Shown here one piece after another: positions 1 to 8,748 of a stretch of DNA of 64,000 bases; the stretch's first letter is position 1, and the number at the start of each line of letters is the position of its first letter. The translations under genes and the position numbers were made by a program. The stretch spans positions 1,560,370 through 1,624,369 of the forward strand of contig WBVU01000008.1 of NCBI GenBank assembly GCA_009192285.1. Direction: 5' to 3'. The notes beneath the pieces are model-generated. The model was not told the DNA's origin and did not search any database. It saw only the letters and a list, made by a program, of their open reading frames with translations. Origin of the DNA: Morchella semilibera (Eukaryota > Ascomycota > Pezizomycetes > Pezizales > Morchellaceae).

Positions 1-860
1 GCATATATAACTCCTTTCGACAAGGTGGGCAGAGTAGACTCCCAGAATTAACATACTTGTTCGATTTAATTTCATACTGCTAGCTGTTTTTGGGTATCCT
101 CTGTGCCAATCGGTTGCAATATGCGCCGTGTACGACATCTCAGAGGCTGTGCGGCTACTTCCTTGCGGCTTTCCGAGCTATATAAGAGGCAGAGCTCTGC
201 CTGCCATCGATCTTGTATCTTTGATGGGCAGAGGCCGCATGTAGGGTGTTGATTGCACGCTCATCAACTCGCGTGCGCCACAATGTGCAAATGTTGTAAC
301 ATTGTATTAACACCATTTAAGCGGAGCTTAGAGTTGGCCTCAAGATGTTTAGCCCTGTTTTGTATTTTTTTCATCCTGTTCCCGAGTTTCTCGACGGAAA
401 GCGCGAGTTGAGGCTCTTGCCAAACCCTAACCCTGATTAGGAACTTAGTAATTTATTTATTTATACTTCACACATGTATGTAGCCCTGGGAGGTAGTAAT
501 GCTCAATTGTATTTCAGAGGATCTCGAGAAAAGGCCTCAAGTATATGTATCCATTAGAAGGGATAACTAAAGTATATGTATGGCCTCGAGTCTTGCGCTG
601 TGCTACTCAACATACGGGACCCAGCAATACATAATAAAGCTCCAATCAGGGAATTGAGTGTCGGTTGCCCCACTTTTCAGAATAGTATCACAACAGAGGC
701 TTTCATTTTCAAAACTCCTACAACCAAGAGTCTCTGATAAGAACGACAAACAGAGAAATACTCCAGGACAGAATATTAACACAATACTGTCCCTCCCTTT
801 CTTTGAACACAATTCAGACTTTAATAGTCCCCCCAATTAACACCTCAAAGTCGTTCTACC
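1..860. other. Intergenic, no gene seen
   Basis: No open frame with coding character was found. A TATA-like run (CTATATAAGAGG) lies near 179-190, in a context that could be a promoter or an old LTR, but I found no paired end. A short CCCTAACCCT motif sits near 425-435. An AT-rich motif (TTATTTATTTATACTTCA on the plus strand) near 459-476 recurs elsewhere in the window (see findings). Confidence 0.5.
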
Positions 861-1891
861 ATGTCCACGTCTGGTAATGGTTTTGGTAGCCCCGATCCCA
901 GAAGTGTGGAGCGGGCCCTCGAATTCTTCCGTATGTCCGCCCCCCCCCCCCCCCGCCCTCCGTCCCACAAGATCTACCCGCTCTAATTACAACCGCGCCC
1001 TCAGGTAGGCAATCCGTCCTCGCACAGGACCCGGCTGCGCCTGGGACCCCCTACACCCCGCTCCAGGGCTCCAAAGAACCCCCCACACCTACAACCCCCT
1101 GCCCCCCCCGACTCACTACCGACCAGTCCCAACCCACAACCCCTGGAATCGTATTCTGCACCGATGTCGCCATCCTCCACTCCGTGATCGGCGCTCTTCA
1201 AGCTGAGCTCAATGCCACCGCCAGTGTCAACAGTAACCTCGCCGCCTCCGTTTCCCGCCTCCAGGCCGAGCTCAACGCAACCACCAGCGTCAACAATCAC
1301 CTCGCCGCAACCGTAGCCCGTTTCCAAGCCGAGCAGGCGTTCCCCACTCCTGCAACCACCACTCCGACCGCCACCCCCGCTCCCACTACCATGACCAGTA
1401 CCCCCTTTCCATGCTCGCACCCAGACCACCCACGTACCATCGCCTCTGGACGTGGCGCCGCTTCGGTGGAGGTCTTCCAGAAGACCGCCAAGACGAACTG
1501 GCACGGGCGTCTCGGCCGTACCCACATGACCGAGGTTGACGCTCTCCCCGCTGCAGCGCTAACCGAGCTCGACAGCTTCCTACGGCGAAAGCTGTACCAA
1601 CTTTACCCCCGCGGTGGTAGCTGCTCGGCGCCTGAGGTGGACACTATTTTTGCGAGTCTTGCAACGCTGGGGCTCCGGCTGGAGGACAGAAGCCCGTATG
1701 CAGATCTGCCTGACTTTAGTGATGAGACCACAAGAGATGCCGCCACATCCTGGAGAGGGAGGCACTGGGTGGGGTGGTACTATTCCCGTGATGCCAGGTA
1801 TGTGGGGTACTGGAAGGGGTATGCGGTAGAGACGCTACTTGAGCTAGCAAAGTACAGGGGACTGCTTGATGATGAAGGGTTTCTTATATAA
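861..1891 (+). CDS. Orphan tandem-family protein, paralog A (two exons)
   Basis: Exons 861-930 and 1005-1891 give a protein of about 318 aa. The 74-nt intron (931-1004) has a GTATGT donor, a CTAAT branch site, a CAG acceptor and a run of about 15 C near its 5' end; the phase-1 join keeps the frame. I do not recognise the family. The N-terminus is short and Gly/Ser-rich, followed by a Pro/Thr-rich linker. Then come two near-perfect 21-residue repeats (LQAELNAT...NSNLAASVSR, then LQAELNAT...NNHLAATVAR), three heptads each, which suggests a coiled coil. The conserved C-terminal half (about 130 residues) starts at KTNWHGRLGR and contains a basic LRRKL motif, a LGLRLEDR motif and a closing LELAKYRGL...EGF motif. 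The initiator ATG at 861 opens exon 1 after an ACC context. Two intact paralogs and two relics lie within the next 6 kb, so tandem duplication is clear. No signal peptide or membrane segment is seen. Function unknown. Confidence 0.8.
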
Positions 1892-2617
1892 AGTGGAATA
1901 ATTTGGCCGGGGAATGAGGAACGGTGTGCTTTGGGAGAGGGAGGAGAGGGAGGAGAGGGGAGTGGAGGGGAGGCATGGGCAGGTAATCAATCATATTGCA
2001 GACAAGATTCTATAGTTGGACGATCCGTTTCCCTAAATTATTATTAATAACCCGCGATACAATACATCGCTCGTAGGTGGTGCTAACTACTATTAAAGAA
2101 CAAGAATAGAGCAAGATAAAACACTATACTCGCGCGGCCAAGTTTTAACTTGATCACATCACCTGTGAGTAGCGAGAGCGAACCTGTAAACTCGGGGGTC
2201 TTTTGCTGTCTCTTCATTGGTGAGCGACTTTCGGGGCTATATGTATGTACTTTATGAAGTATAAATAAAATTCATGAGCTCAATGCTATGGGGCATGCGG
2301 ATCGGTGATGGAGTGGGGAATTTCTTAACGTCGAGCATTTCACGTACCCTCCGGAGAGTGGGGGGTGGCGGCCGCCATAACCAACGGGTTGCATGCGAGT
2401 ATGAAGTACAAATAAATAAATAAGTAAATAATGGGCTCAATGCTCCTAAGGTCCTCTACCCTAACCCTTACCCTAATCCATCCCCAACAAAATGTTTTAT
2501 AAGGCACGCCGTTCTCCACCTCCTATAGCTAACTCCCTCCCCCCCCCATACCCCTCCGCTCCCCCACCCAAACCCAACTAACACCACACTACAACGAAAT
2601 CTCAGAGTCCGTTAGTT
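1892..2617. other. Intergenic between paralogs A and B
   Basis: Holds a purine-rich stretch (about 1934-1975) and two copies, near 2254 and 2399, of a dispersed TATGAAGTAYAAATAAA motif followed by GAGCTCAATG or GGGCTCAATG. A CCCTAACCCTTACCCTAA run sits at about 2459-2476. Poly-C runs precede paralog B. No gene is supported. Confidence 0.55.
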
Positions 2618-2673
2618 ATGCCTTGGCCTCCTTCAGGAGATAGTGAACGTGAGTCTTCCCCTTTAGCTTTGCT

Positions 2674-2722
<49 letters not shown>

Positions 2723-3567
2723 ACAACCCCCTCTGTGCACAAATAAGACCCAGCTCTGATCTAGTCACACCTCTAGATACCGAAGATACCGCAATCACTC
2801 CGAGTGTTTCCCAACCCAGCACCACAGTACGAGGTTACCCACTCCCAAGTGACATCGAAACCCTCAATTTCGTGGTCAGTGCTCTGCTCGAGCTCCAGGC
2901 CACAAACAGCGTCAACACCCACCTCACCGCCTGCCTTGACCGTCTCCGCGCCGAGCAGGCAGCGTCCACTCCTGCCAGCACTAGCACCAGCACCACGACC
3001 GCCGCCTCCGCAACCGCCGTCCCCACCACCCCCCTCACATGCCAACATCCTAATCACACACTCAGTACTATTGCTCCCATTCCATGCCAGCATCCTAACC
3101 ACATACTCACTACCGTCTCCGGACGAGGCGCCGGCTCGCCAGAGGCCTTCCAGAAGATCATCAAGACCAACTGGCATGGCCGTCTCGGCCGTGCTCACAT
3201 GGTAGATGTTGACGCCCTCTCCACCGCGGCGCTAACCGAGCTCGACTGTTTCCTACGGCGCAAACTGCATGCCATCCTCCCTCGCGGGGGGAAGATCTCT
3301 GACCCTGATGCGGACACAATCTTTATGAGTCTTGCTGCGTTGGGACTTCGGCTGGAGGATCGAGGTGCTTATGCGGATGTGCCTGATACTCCCGAGGATG
3401 CCATGCGTGATACCGCCATGACCACGAGAGGGGCCGACCTTGTGGCATGGTACTACGCGCATGGCACATATGTGGACTACTGGCGGGGGTTTGCGTTGGA
3501 GACATTGGTGGAGCTGGCAAAGTATCGGGGGTTGTTTGATGATGAAGGATGGCTGAGGGTGCAGTAG
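2618..3567 (+). CDS. Orphan tandem-family protein, paralog B (two exons)
   Basis: Exons 2618-2648 and 2765-3567 give about 277 aa. The first exon codes only ten residues. The 116-nt intron has a GTGAGT donor and carries 48 consecutive C. I chose the TAG acceptor at 2763-2764 because the two earlier AGs (2747, 2753) do not restore the frame; this makes the acceptor lie further 3' than in paralog A. The coiled-coil segment is shorter (one repeat plus a remnant: LQATNSVNTHLTACLDRLRAEQ). The C-terminal domain matches paralog A throughout: KTNWHGRLGRAHMVDVDAL, FLRRKL, LGLRLEDR, then a Trp/Tyr-rich block and LVELAKYRGLFDDEGW. A Cys/His pattern (CQHPNHT, then CQHPNHI) in the linker is repeated; paralog A has CSHPDHP and paralog C has only PHPDH, so metal binding is doubtful. 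Function unknown. Confidence 0.75.
2675..2722 (+). repeat. Poly-C homopolymer run (48 C) in the first intron of paralog B
   Basis: Forty-eight uninterrupted C on the coding strand, directly read. The complementary poly-G could form G-quadruplexes and the C strand an i-motif. Shorter runs occur at the equivalent place in paralog A (about 15 C in the intron) and just 5' of the start of paralog C (10 C at 5273-5282). Confidence 0.95.
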
Positions 3568-4285
3568 CGTGGGCGGTGAGATAATAAAGATATCACTCCG
3601 CGTAGCTGCCGGTGTCTACGATCAGTACTCGGCAGGAAGGAGGCAATGTATCTAATTCAAATAATCTCATTATACCTACAAGTAGTTATCGGTGGCATAT
3701 ACTCGCTCTGCCAGAAATGAAATACCGTTCACTTCGTCTATGGGTATCTACTATCAACATTTTTAACCAGTTTCAGAACCATCTGCATAAAGCCGTAGCA
3801 ATTAATTATGGCCGGCCAGCGGCACAGCTCCCATGCTTAGGGGCCCTGGGCTTCAGGAAAAGTACTACTGCAAAGAGGGTAGAGCGTTTATTCTCGATCT
3901 TTTTTCTCTTTTCTTCTCTACAAAAGAGCGGTCAAGAGAGAAGAGATCCTCAGGGGAACAGAGTTGTATAGGGAAGATCGAGTCCAGATCGCGCTATGAC
4001 CGAAACAAAAAAATTAGTGCCTCACTTCTTCTAGCACATCTCCGCACTTTTTTATCGTGTTAGATTCTGGCTATTTCTTGTGCTCGTAAAGTACATCAGA
4101 CGGAAAGGAAATCAGGCAACCAACTCCAGCGAACAATAAAGAAACCCTAACCCTGAGAAATGCTGAGACATCCCGTTCGATTTTTTGAGGTCCCTCTCCC
4201 GCTTGCTGTATACTACTCCAGTGGATTATATTCATTTCCCTAGGTTAAAATTATCCCAATAGACCTGCTCTAACTCTGTCTCTAG
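3568..4285. other. Intergenic, no gene seen
   Basis: The open frames at 3612-3971 and 3833-4063 show no family resemblance and no splice structure. A CCCTAACCCTGAG motif occurs near 4144. Nothing else is recognised. Confidence 0.5.
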
Positions 4286-4596
4286 ATGGGAATGAGCCCT
4301 TCCTCCCCACTTATGTACCTACATCGCCGCCCCGGCCCCCAACTTATTATCAACAATCCCCAAGCTGAGCTCAAAGCTACCACCGCCGCCAATACTCGCC
4401 TCGGAATACCCGGTGCTAGGTAATGATAAGAGAGATACAACGAAGGCACAATCAGGAGGGCGCGGAATGCCGCGGCATACTTTTACCCGAATATGAATAA
4501 TTACTGTTCGGGGTACATGCAGGTGTGTGCGGTGGAGACCTAACCTAACTGAAGCGGAGGCCCTCTGGGGATCAGGGATATTTGATGGCGCAGTAA
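4286..4596 (+). pseudogene. Decayed copy of the tandem orphan family
   Basis: The piece around 4360-4405 encodes the coiled-coil signature (PQAELKATTAANTRL), and after a break the piece at about 4465-4596 matches the C-terminal end of the family: Tyr-rich block, GY, AVET, then a GLFD-like end with GCGCAGTAA as in paralog B. The central conserved domain (KTNWHGR through LGLRLEDR) is missing, so this is an internally deleted relic. It sits in the same orientation between paralogs B and C. Confidence 0.7.
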
Positions 4597-5298
4597 TTAG
4601 GGTGGGGGATATCTATGGACGTCACTAAGCTACAATGCGGGGCAAAGCGCGGCCTGTCATCTTTTGCCGCCCCCGGGCCCCCCCTCTGCTCAATCTCTTA
4701 CAGAACACTCCTTCAATAATTATAATAATCTCCATGCCATTCCCCTCTGAACAGATTGAAAGCTCCTTGTTCGGATGTGCTAGAAATGGAGCAGCACCAC
4801 CACCTGCAAATCCAACCCGAATTAAAATCCCAGAGTTAGAGGATCTCGTTCGGGAGAGCGAGGGATCTGGCGAACTGAGATACGGCATACCGAGTCGCGA
4901 CCGTAATTAGGGAGGTGGGGGAATGGTGTGTACTTATTATATACAATGTAATACTCTTAGGCCAGTAGAGAAGTCTGTGCTGAGCTGGAGTCGAGTAATC
5001 CAATATGCTTATACCTTGAAAAGAATCAGGAAACGCAAGTGACATTATTTGTAAGGGAGATTATTGTCCCCTATATAGGTTATCCTGCTATGAGCGGCCG
5101 CATTTTCTGGTACTTTCTCTGGCTGGTGTAGAGAAAAAAGCAATAATCAGGCATCCAAGCTTAATATGCCGGAGCTCTCTCTGGCTTGTCCGGAGTTTCT
5201 TAAAAGCACACAGTTCCTTGAGATTCTTACCCTCTGAATACAAGGCCACCCTTAACAATCACAGAGTACATACCCCCCCCCCAAACAGTCCTTCGACC
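4597..5298. other. Intergenic upstream of paralog C
   Basis: An open frame at 4635-4910 is readable on both strands and resembles nothing known to me. A 10-C run lies at 5273-5282, just before the ATG of paralog C. No gene is called. Confidence 0.45.
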
Positions 5299-6112
5299 AT
5301 GGCCGCATTCGGGGGTAGCCAGCAGCCCAACAGAGGGGTCTTCGGTGGTGCTAGTTACTGTAAGTCCGACCCTTCCTTCGCGCGCCCCACAGGACACGCT
5401 TTAAAGATGCCTAGCTCCCTTTTGGCAACATTCCAGTGCCCCGCAACGCTCCATCACCCCTGACGCCGCTCTTCCTACTGATGTTTCTGCCCTCCAATCC
5501 ATGATCCAAGCTCTGCAGGCAGAGCTGACCAAGGCCACCACAAGCCTCGCCGACTCCGTCGCCCGTCTACAAACCCTGCAGTCAAGTACCACCACCGCCA
5601 CCACTACCACTGCCCCCCTCCCATTCCCGCATCCGGACCACAAACTAGATGTACCCTCCGGCCGCGGCGCCGGCTCGCCAGAGGTGTTCCAGCAGATTAT
5701 AAAGACCAACTGGCACGGCCGTCTCGGCCGCACGCACATGGTGGACGTTGACGCCCTGCCGCCCACTGCACTCATGGAGCTCGATAACTTCCTACGGCGG
5801 AAGTTACAACAAATCTTCCCTCATGGCGTGGGCCACGGCGAGGCTGATGCAGACGGCATCTTTGCGTGTCTTGCGGTTCTGGGGCTCCGGCTGGAGAATA
5901 GAGCACAGTTCGTGGATTTCAAGGTAGCACCTGATAATACTTTACTTCATGATAGCACGCTCAAGAGGGCAAGGCACCTTTCGGCATTCTATATCGGAAA
6001 TCAGTTGTTCGAAAATGTTGGGTACTGGCGTGGGCTTGTGTTGGAGACATTGGTGGAGCTGGCGAGGTATCGGGGACTATTTACTGAGGAGGGATTCCTG
6101 AAATTGGAGTAA
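5299..6112 (+). CDS. Orphan tandem-family protein, paralog C (two exons)
   Basis: Exons 5299-5359 and 5415-6112 give about 252 aa. The 55-nt intron has a GTAAGT donor; of the three AG candidates only TAG at 5413-5414 restores the downstream frame at phase 1. The N-terminus is Gly/Ser/Gln-rich (MAAFGGSQQPN). A short coiled coil (MIQALQAELTKATTSLADS) replaces the 21-residue repeats of paralog A. The C-terminal domain is well conserved: KTNWHGRLGRTHMVDVDAL, FLRRKLQQIFP, LGLRLENR, then YWRGLVLETLVELARYRGLF. Compared with paralogs A and B, the linker is shorter. This and the two other copies differ most in the linker and N-terminus, least in the C-terminal domain, which suggests purifying selection on the latter. 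Function unknown. Confidence 0.8.
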
Positions 6113-6590
6113 GATTGCCGCAGGTAGTGAGGGAGGGGGGCCGAGTAACGGGCGCGTAATCCACCATACACCACCCGTCGAACTCTTTCTGTAGAAGGGA
6201 AATGCGCAAGGGCAGTTAGTGGATTGAGCAAGTACAGCGGGATTGCGGGGACGCAATGTATGGTCAGACTGAGGATGACGGAATAGGAGAAGGGGTCAAT
6301 CTTGAATTTTCTTAGTGAAATTTGTCCCATTTCTTTATTTTTTATCTTCATTTCTTGTTTCTTGGTCTCGAGTATCATCAGTCAATCAATCAATCAATCA
6401 ATCAACTAAATAGCACTATGAAGATGAGGAAAGAATAATCAGTTCAACAAATATGTTTAAACCCCGTCCCACCGTCTGCACGTGCTCGCACATATTCTCC
6501 GTCATAGGCAGTCTGCGGGACTCAAGCATCATCTCGTCGTAGCCTCAGCTCGCCTACCGGGGTTCAGTGGGGGTGGGGATTTCCTACACC
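6113..6590. other. Intergenic, AATC microsatellite
   Basis: A short (AATC)n run lies near 6380-6404. No coding signal. Confidence 0.5.
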
Positions 6591-6777
6591 CTCCCGCCAG
6601 CAGACTCTGCCCAACCCCCCCCCCCACCCGGAAGCCACATTCACCACCGATGTCGCCGCCACCAAAATGATGCCACCAGCATCAATACTCGACTTGCCGC
6701 CTCCGCCGCCCGCCTCCGCCGCCCGCCCCCAAGCCGAGACCAACGCTCACCTCGCTGCCACCGTAGTCTAGCGGGCT
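6591..6777 (+). pseudogene. Relic of the N-terminal coiled coil of the tandem orphan family
   Basis: Around 6664-6730 one frame reads NDATSINTRLAASAARL and then, after a frameshift, another frame reads QAETNAHLAATV and stops. Both match the 21-residue coiled-coil repeat of paralog A. The C-terminal domain is absent. Poly-C runs (6617-6627 and about 6818-6828) flank it, as in the functional copies. Confidence 0.65.
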
Positions 6778-7601
6778 AGGTTCCCTACCAGGGATAGGAG
6801 ATTTTCAACTCCCACCCCCCCCCCACGGACCTTTATCAATTGCCCCCATCACTCCCCCTTCCTGCCACATACCACCCCCCCCCTTGCGCCCCCATAGAGT
6901 CTTCGGCCAGCAGATCCTGGGCAGGGTTAGGGTTACTACCGATGCCCATCCCCGCAGGGACAACCGGCGGGTATTCTAACATTTATCTATTTTTTGACTA
7001 ACGTGCACATGTTTTCAGCTTAGATTTTCCATAGGGGGGCGCAGGTGGTCTTAGCAGAAATTTAGGCAATGTTACATAATGTGCTACATCTTGGGGGCGG
7101 TAATAACCCCGGGGCCGATTAGCACCAGATGTCAAAAGATTGTATGGTGTTTTGCTTAGGGGAAAGAGCTGTTTACTACTCAGCAGATTACTGGGTCTTT
7201 TGCTTGCGCCTGCGACCAATATGGGGCCTGGGTGATCAACCTGATCGCGACCCCCAAAACAAAAAAAAATTGGGGGAAATGTTTTCGAGCATCTCATGAT
7301 TTTTCAACCTGAGAGTGTTGGCTGACAGTACGGGCCTTTTGAGATAAACACTTTGGAGTTTTATAGAAACTAAGCCTCCAAATGTGTTACTAGAAACCCG
7401 TTGAATTAGGTTTTTTATGCCATAGTTTGTACTCTATGCACCTTGAACAGAATACAACTCATTAAAGAATAAAGATAAAAAAAATTTAATTGAAGGTATT
7501 ATTATATAGTTTGGAAAAACTCAAACACAGGCAGATCTAATTCAACCATGTTTTAATCAGTCATGTTCATATTGATCAGTGGCTGTTGATATTGCTAGTT
7601 C
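6778..7601. other. Intergenic, no gene seen
   Basis: AT-rich from about 6970. The 99-codon minus-strand frame at 6998-7297 shows no recognisable domain. Nothing else is supported. Confidence 0.45.
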
Positions 7602-7786
7602 GCAAAATTAACCGGACACCGCGTTGCAACCAAATTTTGTATGGGAAAGCAACTTCAACATCGACTACACCACAACCAAAACAGATAAATGTATGAGATT
7701 TCATCTTTGGTGTCCTCTATACTCATGTTATCATATATTCCAATGTGGACTCAATTGAAGCAATTTGAAAATTTGGTTATTGTAGC

Positions 7787-8726
7787 TGTGACGGAGTAAC
7801 CTGACGCAAAGAAGAAGATGACAATGATGACGCAGAATGGCTCGAGGTGCACAGTCTACGCAACGAGGGGACTGGTGAAGACAAAGGCAACGCCGGGCAG
7901 GCACAAGCACAGGCACCGGCGAGGGCAAAGGCAAGGGCAAGGACACAAGAGCACAGAGCGGGGAGAGTGAGGACCGAATGGACCTCAACGGGAACGATGA
8001 GAGGTACTATGGTTTTCCTCTTTAGAGGACAGGATCTTGAGTACGTGGAGCTATGGCTTGGAGAATAGGAGTGGATTCCCTAATGTAACCGGAGATAACA
8101 GGAAAGACGATACAGAGAGAAAAGAAAGAAGAACTAAAAGGAAAACATCTATCCCCGCTAATTTAACACAACACTGCCTCCACTAGTCTACTATGACTCA
8201 CCCTTTCCGCTCATTAGAAGCCTCATAGAAATCTGTCGCTACCACACCTCGTAATCCTCCCCACCATCTCCGCTATTCTACATTACCAATCCATCACGCC
8301 ATCGAACCTCCCAGAACCCAATGACGACAACCTCCACCTCACGCTCCCCACTCTCGCTTAACCATCAGCAAGATTCAAACTCTCTCCAGAGGCTTGACTG
8401 AGTCTCCGGAGGCCGTTGCCAAGGCAATTACCCTCCCGTCTCTCCTAATAACCTCGCTAACCATTTGTTGCCTCCCGAGCCTCCCGATGGCTTCCCGAGC
8501 CTTCTAGAGAGTCTCCTGAGCCTTCTGTTACCCTCCTTACCTCTCCTGACACCTCGCTAATTGTANAAGCCCCTGGAGATCGAAAGTTTGACGGGTGTCT
8601 CCGAACGTCTCCCACACCTCCCGGGCCTCCGGTAGGGTTGAATAGGCTTGCTGATGACATTACCCTAACAACCACAACCATATATCGCCTACCGCACTGT
8701 CGGGATAGGTGCCAAGACGCCGGGGT
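7787..8726 (-). repeat. 3' LTR of Gypsy-1 (left on the plus strand), carrying a MITE
   Basis: Matches the right LTR except for a 294-bp MITE at 8363-8656. The inner end (about 8720-8727) is degenerate: CCGGGG where the other copies have CCGGGACA. A purine-rich tract (GGAGGGGACC on the element strand, about 8733-8742) lies just inside, as expected for the polypurine tract. Confidence 0.85.
8363..8656. mobile_element. CATCAGCAAG-type MITE, copy 1 (294 bp)
   Basis: Ends are CATCAGCAAG and CTTGCTGATG. The empty site is known from the other LTR copies (CTTAACATTACC), so the insertion and a 2-bp duplication (AC) are directly visible. The interior is rich in CTCCCGAGCCT / GTCTCCTGAG motifs and contains the single ambiguous base (8566). 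Confidence 0.8.
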
Positions 8727-8748
8727 TGATCAGGTCCCCTCCAAGGGC

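Noticed and set aside
120-335. Possible LTR or promoter with CTATATAAG near 180
   Set aside because: No paired end, no duplication and no gene start within reach.
2616-2825. Gly-rich minus-strand frame
   Set aside because: Produced by the poly-C run in the intron of paralog B.
7847-8068. Ala/Arg-rich small frames at 7.85, 13.8, 14.9 and 19.6 kb
   Set aside because: All lie in copies of the Gypsy-1 LTR; repeated because the LTR is repeated.
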